A stretch of DNA of 64,000 nt from the NCBI RefSeq assembly GCF_021730395.1, contig NC_069370.1:69023501-69087500 (forward strand). The letters are read 5' to 3'. Under the pieces are notes generated by a model, which saw only the letters and a list, made by a program, of their open reading frames with translations, ran no database searches and was not told the DNA's origin. A program made the position numbers and the translations under genes. The stretch comes from Mercenaria mercenaria (taxonomy: Eukaryota > Mollusca > Bivalvia > Venerida > Veneridae). Shown here in pieces: positions 36,174 through 49,399 of this stretch. Each line of letters begins with the position of its first letter. Within the stretch, counting starts at the first letter, position 1.

Positions 36174-37175
36174 ATTCAAATATCAAAACTTGACTGTCCG
36201 ATCTTTTCCGTGAGAAATAAAACAAAGCAATTTTAACTAATTGTTTACACTTCAACCATGTGAAATTAAAGGCATGTACTATCACGAGACTCCCGTGCAT
36301 TTTGTATTTGTGTGCCAATTCTCCAGACTGAAAAATCTAACAAAATTCCAAAGTATTATGCAAGTTTAATCATTTGGTTTGACAGATGTATCTTTTCGGA
36401 GCCTCTGTGTGAAATTTCCTGGTTCAACGTTCTTTCAAAAAAAAAAAACAACAAAATTAGCCGTTAAACATGCTCGGGTAAAAAATATGACTGTCGAAAA
36501 CAGCCGGTGGTATTTGCAATTGGCAGTCGTTGAACTCGTATGTTGGCTATCGAGAAAACAGCTGTATGCAAGTTTTTAAAAACTGACTTCTTGTTATTTT
36601 ATGTCCTACTGTGTCCCTTCTTTTGTATGTTCTGTATCTGTTTAACCTACTAGTATCTGTGATTTTGCAAAATATTTCGTCTTTTATTTGTGTACAGCTA
36701 TGTGCACACATGCATTCAGTACGCACGTTTACAGATACTTATATATGATTCATTAATGACATGTCGAGTAATTATGGTTGGCTCCATCATCAGTCATTTA
36801 CTGTTTGTCGGGTTAAAGGTATGTTTATGTCCGTCCAGCCTTTCGTCCGTCCGCAAATCCTTCTCTGGGCTGTAACTTCTATATCCATGGACCGATTTTC
36901 TGCTCAAAATCTGTAACACAGGTATGTGAGTATGTGAAACAAGTGTTTGACATTGGTATAAAAATGCATGAAGGATGTTAATTTTCGGTTTATCTGCATC
37001 CGTACAATATTTTTGACATCTTGCAAAAATCATATGTCAGTAAGTCTGTACCACCGGTCACTTTCACGGCACCCTAGTTTTATTGATTTCTGAAGGAAAG
37101 ATATTTTCGCCTAACAAGAGTGAAGTCGCTTTAAACTTCGGCTACATTGGCATCTTAGTCCATGTTCTGTTTCAG
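36174..37175. other. Intergenic, one repeat-element scrap
   Basis: GTCCGTCCAGCCTTTCGTCC near 36,830 looks like the 5' part of a hairpin-ended repeat element. No exon of the METTL27-like type is seen upstream of 37176. Confidence 0.5.
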
Positions 37176-37312
37176 GTGGTTATATAATTTTGACTGCTCG
37201 AGACCTGTTTTTGGATGGGAGTGAAGAGGGCAAACAGCTCAAGACTGCTATGAAGAAGTTGGTTAAGAACAAAAACTGGAAGAAAAAAACCGAAGACAGA
37301 TTATCCGACTAA
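37176..37312 (+). pseudogene. Orphan METTL27-like terminal exon
   Basis: After an acceptor CTGTTTCAG the frame reads GGYIILTARDLFLDGSEEGK, then LKTAMKKLVKNKNWKKKTED, stopping at RLSD. It matches the start of exon 5 of the gene at 51246 (GGLIVLCGRN...KKWKK) and has the same entry phase 1. It stops about 16 residues early, and no SAM-motif exon is seen upstream on the plus strand back to 28 kb. Best read as a duplicated exon or the end of a decayed paralogue. Confidence 0.65.
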
Positions 37313-37559
37313 ACCTTAAAGAAAGTTGAATGATTTGGAAATTACAGATATATACAGTTATATAACATGTAGTAATCAAACAAAGAAAGCTGTAAAATTG
37401 GTTACATATAGACATGTTTTTTTGTTTGTTTTGGGGTTACATACGTTATATATCTTTTTTGTTACAGCCTTTTTTGTTGTTCTAAAAACAAGGTTTTTAA
37501 AATATTTCAAATTTGGGTTTACTTTTGGACCGAGTCCTAAAAATAAAACAAACTGGCTA

Positions 37560-40500
37560 AGGGTTTTTCGGAAGGGAAACGAAACGGAACGGAAACTTTA
37601 AAGGGGGCCCCCCAGGGGGTATTAATCAAAAGTAAAAAGTAATGCTTTAAAACCCAACCCGACCACTTCTAAAAAAAAATAACTATCGCATTTGGGCCAT
37701 TCCCCGGGTTAGTGATGTTGTGAAAAATGAGATGTTCTTTTTTTCCTTACATTTTAAATTTAGCTGTATCAAAAAATTGAAACTCTTTACTATCTAAAAA
37801 TTTTGAAACTGAAGGCGTGTCGTGTGCAAACGTATGGCGAGAAGCAGGCACAAAAATGTCAATTGTTGTCTGTGGTACAAGTGTCAAAAAGAAAAAAATA
37901 TTTCTTGTTCCTTTCCCGCCCGAAAAATACCTTTTCCTATTGGCTTTGGTATTTTGCGGCGGAAGAACCGTCAAGAAAAAAGCTCAGCTGCACAAATGAA
38001 AAAAGGGAAAATCCGAATATGTTAAAACATCACAAAAGTGAATCGAATGTGCAGATGTAATCCTTTATTGAAGATTACGAAAGAAAATTCTTTTTTTACT
38101 TACAGTTTTGGTGATATTGTTCTCGGTTTTTGTACTATCTACAAAATTCAAACTGGAATGGTGCCAAGCTTGCAAAAGTATGAGCTGCAGAAGCAGTGCT
38201 TGTCTGTCATTTGGTTGTCTGGGTAAAAGCTAAAAATTTTCATCGGTAAAATATTTAATTTTCTTCCGTTCCGCAAAATCCCATTCCTATTAGCAAATGG
38301 TATTTGCTATTACTGACTGGCTCTAATTTCCCAGACTGTTACAAATTTAGCCCTGAAGGAAAAATCGCCAAATAAACAAATAAAAAAGATTTCACATTCA
38401 GGGTGAATCATTGGATGGCAGCTCTGTTTACAAACACGGGGAAAAAAATAAACCCCCCTGAAAGCCATTGATCAGTGCAAAATTGTAATTTTTGGTGGGG
38501 GTCTTAGAAGACGTGCTAGGTATGGAAAATGTTTTGTTTTTTTCCCCCTTTGGTGGGCTAGAATAGTGTTGGAGTTACTCCCTAAATATTACGCCTTTGC
38601 AATGCAACTCGGCGATTTTAGTTTTTGTTTTTAGTTCATTTATGGGGCCCCTTGGTGTAAGTTAGTTTCGTTTTGTTTTTTCACTTTAAAATGTGTGTTT
38701 TTTTTAAAAGGGGAAATTTAAAGTGAGCAAATTTGCATTATTAGACGCTTTCGCATTATTTTTTTTTCCAGCTAACTCTGCCCTACGGTAATAAATCGGT
38801 CCGGGTCATTGATTAGATGCACTAAATGTTATAGAGATTGTTTGCTGTTTTAAAAGTTTCCCGTTTTAAAATTTACTGGCTAATGTTAACGAAAAAGGTT
38901 TTGTATTTTTGTACCCCCCGACAACAAAGTTGTAAGGGGGGTAAACTGGTTTCGGTTTCTGTCCGCCCGTCCGTAGCCAATCTTGTGCGCCCCTCTCTCC
39001 TCTCCCTTGACACAATTTAATGAAACTTCACAAAAGTGATCAGTAACAAAAAAGTTTGTGAAGGGTGTTAGGTTTTTAGAAAAAAAACTTGCCGAGTTTG
39101 GGACTTTGTTTTTTTTTTACTTTCTTATACATAGACCAATCTTGTGGCACCATCTTCCCCCCCCCTTTGACACAATTTAATGAAATTCACAAAGTGTCAG
39201 TACAACAGTATTTGTGAGGGGGCTTTTAGGTTCTTTAACGAAAAAAAATTGCGAGTTATGAGCTTTGTTTCTTGTTAACATATATTTTCATGTAAGAATG
39301 TACGTTGCAATGCAGTCTTGTGTGCGCAAATTTTCCCAAACCCCCTTTATACAAATTAATGAAACTTCCCACAAGTGTCTTTACCAACCTAGTTGTGCGG
39401 GCATGTAGTTCTTTTGATAAATATTTGCATATTTATGGGACTTGGTTTTTTGTTACTATTTGCGTTAATCAGCCCACAAATTATGAAATTTTGTGTGCGT
39501 CAAATTGCAAGTCGGTCGTGCTGCGGGGCATTCATCACCTTTAGTGAAGCTCTTGACAAGCAGGGTTTAATCGTGTCATTTGTTCCATTTTAAAGTATAT
39601 TTAAAAATTTGTAATGTTTTTTTTGTGAACCTTTTTTTTGTGTTTGTTGTTTTTTTTGATTTCAGCATTCACTTTTTTAATTTAAACCTTTAAACCCTTT
39701 TAAAGCATATTTATTGTGGGAAAAAACAAAAAGGGTCATTATTACCCATAGGGTCGATAAATGGTAAATTCGCCCAGAAAAGCAAAGCAATGGCGTGAAC
39801 TTTTTGGGAGTACTCTTCAAGATTGGGAAGCCCTAAAGGTTTAAAACAACAAAACCCCAAAGTTAGTAGTCGTCTTAAAACCCTGACCAAAATCCACTCC
39901 AGTTTATAGTAAAAAAAAAGTAACAAAAAAGCAAAAATTGAATCATTTTCTTTTGCGCAAATATCCTGCCCCTGATGCGAACGCAAATTGTTAAAATAAA
40001 ATTTTTTAAAATTGGGTTGAAAATTTAAAAAAACCCCCCGTTAATATATAGGATTTCCCGTTTTATATATCATTCCTTTTTTGGGATTTGATAGTCCTTT
40101 AAAAAAAATTTTATATGTTATTTATTCGAAAAAAAGGTCTAAAAGGATGGGGTTTAAAAATTCTACGCATTTCTTATTTGTGTAAAACTTTGTTTGTCAA
40201 TGACAAACAAAAAAACCCAAACTTTCCGGTTTGGGGATTTGGAAGTGTTCCGATTTTTAAAACGTTTTTGAAAATTCATGTATTTTCTAATAAATACAGT
40301 TACATTCCCCTTAAAAAACTTTCTTTTCTCTGACTGAATTCTTAAGGCCAATAAATTTAAGAGCCATTCTTAGCAGTCCGTGGGTGGTCCTTTCAATGTC
40401 GAGTTTTTCGGAATTCCTAATCCCAATTTTAACTAAATTAAAATTGTTTTAATGTGTTGTTCCGTTCCTTTCCGTTAAATACCATTACTTATATGGGTAT

Positions 40501-43500
40501 TGGATTTGCGGAAACGGAACGGAACCAATTAAAAAGATATACTTTTTTCTGTAATTTCAGTATAAGGGCCTGCTTTTTTTTTTAAAATGTTGCGAATTTT
40601 GAAATTTTTTTGGCAATTTTTTTTTCCTTTAAAAAACGCTTTACAATGAGATTTTTCTGTACTTAAAAACCCATGGGACGTACAGCAACAGATTTCGTGC
40701 AAAAAAAATTTTTTGTTAAAATACAAGAATTAAGTTGAATAAACTACATAATAGGTTCCATAGTTTTAAACAGACTAATTGGTTTTCTGCGACGTTTTGG
40801 GGGTACGTGTTTTAGTATGTGTTTTGGTTTAAGAATTTCGACTTTTTAATTTTTACAAGTAAAATGAACTGTCTTTTTTTCATTACTTTGAAAAATTTCA
40901 TTAATTTTTAAAAAAAAAAATCCCGAAAATAAAAAAAAGGAAACCCGGGGTAAGGCCTGAAAAAATTTATTGTTTCCGCAAAACGGTCTGAAAAAAAAAA
41001 AAAGGTAGGAGGTAGAAAAACTTTTTTTTTTTTGTTTGGGCATGCCATGTGGATCTTGAAGTTTCTTGTTATATCTTAAATTTTTTCGTATGTAAAATTT
41101 TTTTAGTGTTCCATTTTAAAGAAAATTTAAAAAAGGGCATTTTGTATATTTCAGGTGTTTTAAACGGAAAGCTTTGAAAATTTTTGTAAAAAACCAAAAG
41201 CTTAGGCAAAATTTTGGGCCCGGGGTATCTCTAATGGTCCTTTCGATTGTTGTTAAAATTGCCTGGGGGAAAAGAGGCCCCACCCCGGGGGGGCCCCACT
41301 TTTTAATAGACTTGTATAGAAAAAAATTAAAACATTTTCTTGTCAAAAACCTAAAGCCCTAGGCCTTGATATTTGTTGTAATTGTTTTTGGTTCCTATCA
41401 AAATTATTAAAAATTAAAGCCCTGGGGTAAAAAGGGTCCGCTTTGGGGGTCTCAAGTTTTACATAGGTAAAAACTTTTAAAAATTTTCTCGATAAAAAAT
41501 TAAAGGCCCAGGTTTTTGATTTTAAAAAGGTGCATTGTAGGGGCCTCTAACAAGTTTTGCTCAGCTACCCCCTGGGGGTGGGGGAAAGAGGTGTCCAAGG
41601 GAATGTAGTAATCTTCAAGTAATGATTCCCATCCAACATTATAATAACTTCTGGTGATTTTTTTTACATTTAGTTGTTTTTACTTTAGAGAAGCTGAGCT
41701 TTTTTCCCTGATTTGGGTTCCCTTTCCGTCGCAAAGTCCATTAGCTATATAGGTAATGGTATTTTGCGAACGGAACGGAACTAAAATTTTTTATTGGTGA
41801 TTTCGCTTGCACCCAGGCAACAAACAAACTAGTTTCAAACTGCTTTGCAGCAAATATTTTTGCAAGCATTGGACCCTTCTCATTTTCTAATTTTGAAATG
41901 TGCATAAAAATCCGGGACAAGTATCACCACGTTGTAAGTGAAAAAAAGAATGTTTTTTGAAATCTTAAGAAAGGTTTACATCTAAAACTTTTGGGTTTTT
42001 AATTTGGTGATATTTATAACATATTCGTTTGTCTGTTCAAATTATGCCTGAGGCTTTTTTCTGACTTGGCCCTTTCCGTCGAAAAGTCCCTTAGCTATTA
42101 GGTAAGGTATTTGCGAAACGGAAAGGAAACAAGAATATTTTGCTTGTTTTTGATTTCAGCTTGTCCCAGCGAAAAACTGACTTTTTAAAGCACTGCTTTT
42201 TGAACAAAATGTTTTGAAAGTTTTGGGCACCATTTAAGTTTCAAATTTTTCAGATAGTAAAAGAATAGGTCAGTTACACCTACAATCTGTAAGTGAAAAA
42301 AATGTTTTTTGTTGAAATCGCCAAGAAAGGATTCATCTGACAATTTGATTTAATTTTGTTGTGTTTAAAAAATATTCAGACGTCATTTTTTACATTGAGC
42401 GCTGAGTTTATTCCTGAATTGGTTTCCGTTCCGTTCCCAAAGTACCATTGCTATTAGGAATGATTTTTTGGGGAAAACGGAACGGAACAAGAAATATTTA
42501 CTGATGTGTTTTTCGCTTGCACACAGACAACCAATGACTGTTTCTTGCCTGATTCTTCAACAAAGCTTTTTTGAAAGATTGGACCATTTCATTTTGTAAT
42601 TTGTGTAAAATGAATCCGAGTAAAAAGTATCACTTAAATCTGTAAGTAAAAAAGAAGAATGTTCTTGCGGTAATTTAAGTTTTGTTCTTTGGAACGTTGA
42701 TTTAATTCTGTTGGTTTTATAAATTTAAAGATTAGTCTTTCTATTAGATGCAGTGCTTTATTTTGTTTGGGTTCCTTTCCCGTTCGAAAAGTACCTTTAG
42801 TTTAGGGAAATGTTTTTTGCGGAGGGGAAGGGAACAAAAAATATTTTGTTGATTGTTTTCGTTTGTCCAAGACAACCAATGACTGTTTCAAGCACGCTTC
42901 TGAACAAAATTTTTGGCTTTGGCCCCATTCTCAGTTTCTAATTTGTAGATAATACATAAAATCCGGTAACTTGTTACCCCTAAAATCTGAAAGTGAAAAA
43001 AGAAAAATTTTCGTAATCTTTAAAAAATGAACATCTGAACTTTTAGATTGAACTTTTTTGGTGATTTTTTATAACATATTCAGTTTAGTCTTTTTTTTTA
43101 CTTTTGTGCAGCTGAGTTTTTCCTGTTTTGGTTCGTTCCGTTCCCCCAAAGACCTTTTCTTTTAGGTAAGGGTTTTTTGCGGAACGGAAACGGAAATGAA
43201 AATTTTACTTGTGTGTTTTCGCTTGCACCAGACAACCAACTGATGTTTCAAGCATGTTTGCAGAAAATACTTTTTGCAGCTTTGGACCTTTCAGTTTTGT
43301 TTTTAAAAATAGAAATAGTCGAGAAAAAATATACCCTCGTATGAAAGTAAAAAAGAAGAAGATCTTATTGTAATCTTCAAGAAGGATTTCGACCTTTTTA
43401 AATTTAATTCTGGTGTTGTTTTAAACTTTTAGATTTAGTTTTTTCTTTGATGCAGCTGGCTTTTTCCTAAATTTGGGTTTCCTTTCCCGTTCCCCGCAAA

Positions 43501-44270
43501 GTCCTTTTTGCTTTATAGTATTTTATTTGCGGAAGGAAACGGAAATGAAAATTTTATTTGTGAAATTTTCAGCTTTTCCGCAGAAACCCAAATGAGTGTT
43601 TAAGCCGTTCTGCAAAAAAACGTTTTGCAGCATTGGCCCCCATTCCATTTTGTAATTTTTTTGTATTTAATAGAATCCGATAACAAGTCGCACCTACAAT
43701 TGTAAGTGAAAGAAGATTTTTGTTTTTTAAATTTTCAGTAATGATTAATCTGACCATTCGATTGAATTTGGTGTGTTTTAAAATTCGGTTTAGTATTTCT
43801 ACATTGTGAGTAGCTTTTTCCTGAATTGGTTTCCGTTCCTTCCAAAAAGTCCAGTAGCCATTTAGGTAGGGGTATTTTGCGGAAGGGAAACGGAACAGAA
43901 TAATTTTTGATGTGTTTTCGTTGTATCACAGACAAAATTGACTAGTTTCGTGCACTGTTCTGCAGTAACTTTTTGAAAGTTTTGCACGCATTTCAGTTTA
44001 AAATTTTTTGCAGTAGACAAGAGTTACAATTTATATTGTCAGCAAAATTAAATGTAAGTGAAAAAAAAAGAACGTTTCATTTGTCACTAAATGGGGACTA
44101 ACCGGGCAATGATCGAATTTGATAGGTTTTTTTTTTATCAGAGATGGTGGTCTGGTTAGTTTGAAAACATTGTTTTTAATTTTGATTATACCCGTGGGGG
44201 GCCCTTAACTTGTTCCGTTCGTTTTGTTCCCTTCCCCAAAGACCCTTTGCCACTAAACTACTTATTAGGA
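37560..44270. repeat. ~353-bp satellite with a palindrome in every unit
   Basis: A motif GGTTCCGTTCCG(C)AAA ... TAGGTAATGG ... TTTTGCGGAACGGAAC recurs near 37,905, 38,265, 40,455, 41,710, 42,065, 42,425, 42,770, 43,130, 43,480, 43,830 and 44,205. The regular stretch 41.7-44.2 kb has a period of about 353 bp. Shared unit parts include TGTTTTCGCTTGCAC, ACAACCAA(C)TGA, TGTAAGTGAAAAAAG and GCAGCTGAGTTTTTCCTGA. The array is broken at 38.6-40.4 kb by another repeat element. Confidence 0.85.
38911..39558 (+). mobile_element. Hairpin-ended repeat element 6
   Basis: Starts GTACCCCCCGACAAC and ends GTGCTGCGGGGCA, hairpin TTCATCAC-CTTTAGTGAA, then GCTCTTG. GTCCGCCCGTCCG lies near the 5' end. Three internal units share TTGACACAATTTAATGAAA. 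Lies inside the satellite and the low-quality stretch. Confidence 0.65.
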
Positions 44271-44404
44271 TAAAAAAATTTCAAGTAATTTTTTGGGGTT
44301 TAAAAAGATTTTTTAAAAGCATGGTTTTGGGGTACAAATTTTTTTTTAATAAAACAAAAGTATACTTTTTGGCGGTATGTAAAAAAATAGGGAATCAATC
44401 CTAA

Positions 44405-44530
44405 AAAAAGTGAGAGACTTGGATGGATTAACCCCAAAAAGGGAACCATGACTATGGAGAAGTTGGTAAGAACAAAAATGGAAAAAAATAACAGAAAACG
44501 AAAATCCCCATACTAAGAAAATTTAAAAAA
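44405..44530 (+). pseudogene. Second, degraded METTL27-like terminal exon copy
   Basis: Nucleotide similarity to 37200-37320: GAGACTTGGATGG, GGAGAAGTTGGTAAGAACAA, then a GAAAA-rich stretch in the same order. The match is broken by many run-length differences typical of this low-quality stretch, so the true state of the copy cannot be told. Confidence 0.5.
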
Positions 44531-45095
44531 GAAATTCCAATTTTATAAGTTAACTTCTGAATATCACCAAAAAAAGCAGCCATGACCAAAAAATTTTTTG
44601 TTTCACTTACTGTTCTTTTTTTTTGAGCTACAAATTTATTATTTCTTTATTTTTAAAAGCTTCTTGTTTTCATCCAAACAAAGTTTTAAAAAATTTTATT
44701 GACGGACCATTGGACTGGACGTCCTCACCAGTACTTTAAACCCACATTTTTAAAACCCCATAAAACAGGTTTTAAAAATCAATTTAAAATTTCATTAAAT
44801 GATTTTTTCAACACGTTTTTGGGATCGTTTTTTTTTTAAAACAAAAGTTACTTCTAATTTTTAGTTTTTCAAAAAACGGTTTCCCTTTTCCGTTTTTAAC
44901 GACTGTTGAAAATTTTATTGCCGTATTTTGGGTTATTGTGGCGTTTTAAAAAACTTTCATTCAAAACCGTGGGTTTAACTGATTCGCAAAAAAAGTGGAA
45001 AAAGAAGAAACCCGTTTTTCCGAAAATTTTGGTGGTTCAAGCATTTTATTTGCCATTTAACAGAAAAATTTTTTTACCCGAATTTTTGTTGAAAT
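44531..45095. other. No recognisable feature
   Basis: Homopolymer-rich, in the low-quality stretch. Confidence 0.5.
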
Positions 45096-45099
45096 TGGA

Positions 45100-45438
45100 C
45101 TATTAAAGAACGTGGTTTTTGTATCTTTATTCAGATCAAAATGAAAAGTCTGAAAAACAAAGGTTTAAAATATTCAAAAAATCTACCCCAAAAAAAAGTG
45201 TCGTTTGTTTAATTTTTTAACAAAAGCTTGAATAGGTAAATCAATCAATATAGTTAAAAATAGTGCCCAGTATAAAGGTTATTTTCAATAATATAAACTT
45301 TAAACATGTGTGTTAATGTTTTTGGTGTTCTTTTTTAGATTTCAAGGGCGACTTTTTTTTCAGGGGAAGTAACTCTGAAAAGTTAAGTAGGTTATGACAA
45401 AAAGGGAATTCTACGGGAATACCGTATCATAACATGTA
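45100..45438 (-). repeat. LTR (3' end of the element)
   Basis: Matches the repeat at 50,190-50,547 over its whole length (GAACGTGG, TTTATTCAGATCA, GCTTGAATAGGTAAA, GGGGAAGTAACTCTGAAAAG). Differences are mostly run-length ones. Confidence 0.85.
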
Positions 45439-45599
45439 TCCCCCCTTTGAGTCTTTTTTTAAGTAAAGACACAAAGGCTTTTTAAAAAAAAAAATTTTAT
45501 CATATGTGATAAATTAAAAAGATGAGCCTTAACTGGCAGAAAACATTTAAATAATAAACTAAATAAAGCTACACAGAAATAAATTTTTAAATCTGAAAA

Positions 45600-48500
45600 A
45601 AGAACGTGACAAAACTCTCATTTCAAGTCATTATGCCCCAGGTTTTCGGTAGAGCGACTAGCTTTCGCAGGGTGGCTTGTCGGACCCGGGTTTGGGGATT
45701 TTTTTCTTGTACAAAGTCGTGAGTGGGGGCCGAGAGGGAATGATGTTCGTTAGCTGATTCCCCCTGGTTCGGGTGTGGTTGCAGTTGGTCTGTGGGATTC
45801 GTATTGGAGGTTACCAAATTTCCCGGGAAGAGAGATGGCACCCCCGGGGTTTTATGGTTTTGTGGGGAGTTTGTGGGTTGGGCGGTGTGCTGAAAAATTG
45901 CTGCCGCCCCTTTAAAGCTTTTATGTAAGATTTAAGAGGGATTGTTGGCTTCTGTTTGGGCCCGGTGTAGGGCCCTTTGGGGGGCTATTCGACTAAGGCA
46001 GGTTTTATAATCGTTAGTTTTGGGCTGTGTAGGGTAAATGGGACAAAAGTGCGAAACTTTCTGTTAGGAGTGTTACCCCCCCTGACCCATCGATGGGACA
46101 CATATTTATCGAACTGAGGCCTCAAAAGGGGTGTTCCCGTTTTTTCCCCTTTCAGGGGGTGTTGGCCCTATCTGGTTTTGGATTTGGCATGGTCTCCCGG
46201 TTGCTGTGGTGGCGACGTTTCGTTGTTGTGTAAATTTTTTCCCGCTCTTTATTGTCGCTTCCTGGTGCATTTTCCGTGACCCAAGGTGTGCCCGTAGAGT
46301 GGGGTTTATACCCCCCCGGTGGAATTTGGGGGTAAAAACACGAATGGGCGACCGAAAACACAAATGGACGGAGAAATTAGTGTCTCTATCTGGTGTGTTC
46401 CTGTATTGCAGTATGGCCCCTTGGAAAGGTTGTATCAAGGCCCCCATCTGGTTTTTGTGTTGTCCCTTTTTGAGGCGTTTTCCCTTTTTAAAACCAAATT
46501 CTGCGCGACAGTTATATGAGGAAAAGCAAAATGATGAGGTGGGGTGGAACCCCCAAATTTTTTGAAATTTGGGGGGAAGTGGGTGTAAATTCCGGCCCCC
46601 CCCTTGAGGCCAATTTTAGGGATGCCAAATGTGACAAAATGTACGACGGAGACTTTTTGTTAAACCCCCGGTCCCCATTGAGCCGTAACTATTGGCCAGT
46701 TCGGGTACGACGACCCTAAATAAGTAGTTCAAACCCGTAGTGGAAAATAATCGGCCAAGCACTGGAAGGGTAAAATTTGGGTTTTGTCAATGGTGTTGGT
46801 TGCGTGGGGTTTGGGGGGGTATACGGTTGCGTGTAAGGTTTCAGTAGATTTTCTGATGGACGGGTAATCCTGGCCAGAAGATGTGTTCGCCCTTTGCCAC
46901 ATCGAGTAACACCTTGGGTTTTCAGAATGTAAAGGTCTAAAACCCCTGTCTAGAGCGGTGGGTGACCCCCGATTTTTGTATGAACATCATTGCGTGTGCA
47001 AGTGATCTCTAAAAGGAAAGAATTTCGTAGTGTTTTAGGGATCCCCTGGGATTGTCTGGATACCCCCTTTAATTCCCAATAGAGTGTGCATGTCGGGTCC
47101 TTTTAAGTGGGAAGGCGAACACGATCCCCAAAAAAGACTGAATGGATTCAAGAAGAAATTTCTGCAAACGCAAATGTATGTCATCAGCAAACTTTTCTGG
47201 GTAGAAATCCATAAATGGTGAAGGGTGTGGTGATGGCAGGTAAAAGGACTTTATGAGCTTATCATCCCTGAGTTCCTTTTTCGGTTTATCAGTTTGGGGT
47301 CGAGTAGACGTCAGTTGCCCATGTTTTACGCCAGGGGTTGGCCCCCTTCGAACTTATAGCGCAGTGTCTTTTCTTTTGGTTTCGTAGACCGAGTTGGAGT
47401 GTCCCCGAGAGATCTATCACCAAACCTTTGTAATGGTTGTGGTCAAAAGCAACGATAACTGCGCAGCCTAGAACAAAAACCTGCCCTTTTCTAAGGCGTC
47501 GCCCCAGCTGAGCCTCACCCTTGATTTGGGGATATCTGATTCTGCGCTATGTGTGAAAAGGCTTCCCACAAAGGGGAAAATTTTTCCCAAACCCTCATTG
47601 CAGCAAAAAAGGGTTTTGGGAAATGGGCGGACGTGTTTTTAAGCAGAAAAAAAACCTATGCCTCTTTCGACCAATCTGTCGCAAGCCCTTGGGTTTTTTG
47701 GATCGAAATTCGAAACCCTTTCGATTTCATTGCAAAGACATTTAATTCTTCAAAAAAAGTTGTGTAGTTTTTTGCCCGGAAATGGAAAAATTTGCTTCAA
47801 CGTTTTCTAATGGTATTTGTCTGCCTGCGAAAGCTAAGAAATTTTTAAAGAGCCCAACCCGAACGTATGTCGTTTTATTTGTGTGTGGAAAAACGAGGTT
47901 TCTCGAGAAATTTTTGCATGGCGAACATTTTTTTGTGTAATCCAAAACCGCGAACTAAATGGTCTCGCAAAGCAAATTTCTTGGGGTTTTTTTGGGGGGT
48001 ACCCTTCTTTTAAAAAAAGTCCCCAACCAATGAAAATGCCTGGAAGAAGCTTTCCCCTTATGGAATTGACCTTACAACATAATCTACACATTTGTCTTGT
48101 TGGTGAAGTCAGAGACAAACCCTAACCTCCGGGTATATCCTCACCAGATGAATGTATCCCTGAGGGGTGTCTTATACGTTTCTTTTCCCCTGGGGTGATA
48201 AGTTTAAAATGCGGTCCCCCTGCGTAGGGGAAAATTGGGAACCGTTCCAAGATCAAAGATGTTTTTTTTTTGCCTGTGGGACGGAACGGGCTTGGGAAAA
48301 TGGTGATTGGGGATGTGTTTCACGTTTGGTGAGCGTTGGGGTTGGAAGTCCACTGTCCTGCAGGCCCCCCTTTTTTTTTGGCAAAGACCCCTGTGACACC
48401 CTGTCCAGGTTCACCCAATGGGTGGTTCTTAACGCCTAAAAAGGGAATCTGGGCTAAAAGGCCTTGAAATACGCCTGAAAAGGGGGGATGGGGGGGGGTG

Positions 48501-49300
48501 GGCGACTGGTTCCACGTGTTGTCGACCAGAGTTTCAAGGGGGTGTGTCCATCAAAGGCAGTGGTGTGCCGCTGTATTGAAAAATTTAGCACTGTGTGGTT
48601 CAAGGGGATTTTAAACGAGGTAAATTCTCACGTTCCCGGAAAAGGCACTTGTGGGAGGGGAAGGGGGCTTTGAAGTTTCGGGCAGTTACGGTTTGTGCGT
48701 CCCTGGTAGGGGGGGGATTCACTGTGACAGATTTGCTGTGTATGCAGACTGGGGGAAACCATCGGGAATACCAAGGCGAACAGGTTCTTTCAGGATAACC
48801 TGTCCGTAGCATCAGTGATGTTTTAAATCATCTGCCTGGTTCTATGGGCCGTTGGGGGCAGGTCGGAGGGTTTGTGACCCAAGATTTGATGCCAAATTTT
48901 GGGGGCGTATGCATGGCAGGTATGGGATAAGGGCTGATTCGCGTGGCCCAATCTGTAGATGACCCCCAAAACCCGCAAGACGCTTTGAATCGTATCTGCC
49001 ATGGAGGTTGGGAGCTGAAATAGGCATTTAATGTTTTAAGTAAAACAAAAGCAGAGTAACTTATGAGAACTTTTTCAATAACATTTTAAAAAAAAGGGTT
49101 TAGAGTGATCTTTTCTTTTTCCCTGTGCTGTGAGACCATAACCGTGGGTCAATGGTAATGCACGCTAATACCCGAATCCTTAAAATACAAAAAACATTAA
49201 AGGGGTTACAAAAGTATCTTGCGTACTAGAGCTCAAAAACAGTAATTTTTCAAGAATTTGTTAATGTTTTTGGAAATTTTTGGGGGATCCTTACGGCAAA
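45600..49300 (-). pseudogene. pol region of the Ty3/gypsy element
   Basis: Recognisable by the integrase C-terminal segment (about 46.1-46.45 kb) and its position between gag and the polypurine tract. Broken in many places. Protease and RNase H could not be marked out. Confidence 0.65.
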
Positions 49301-49399
49301 CCTTTCCCGATGATGGTGCGATTGCACAAATTGTATGTGTCCCTACGCTGGGCATTCTTTCCCGAGCCAGAAATGGGGCCTTCTTCCCTGCCTCTGGTG

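Noticed and set aside
46131-46565. 144-codon plus frame
   Set aside because: Antisense shadow of the Ty3/gypsy pol region.
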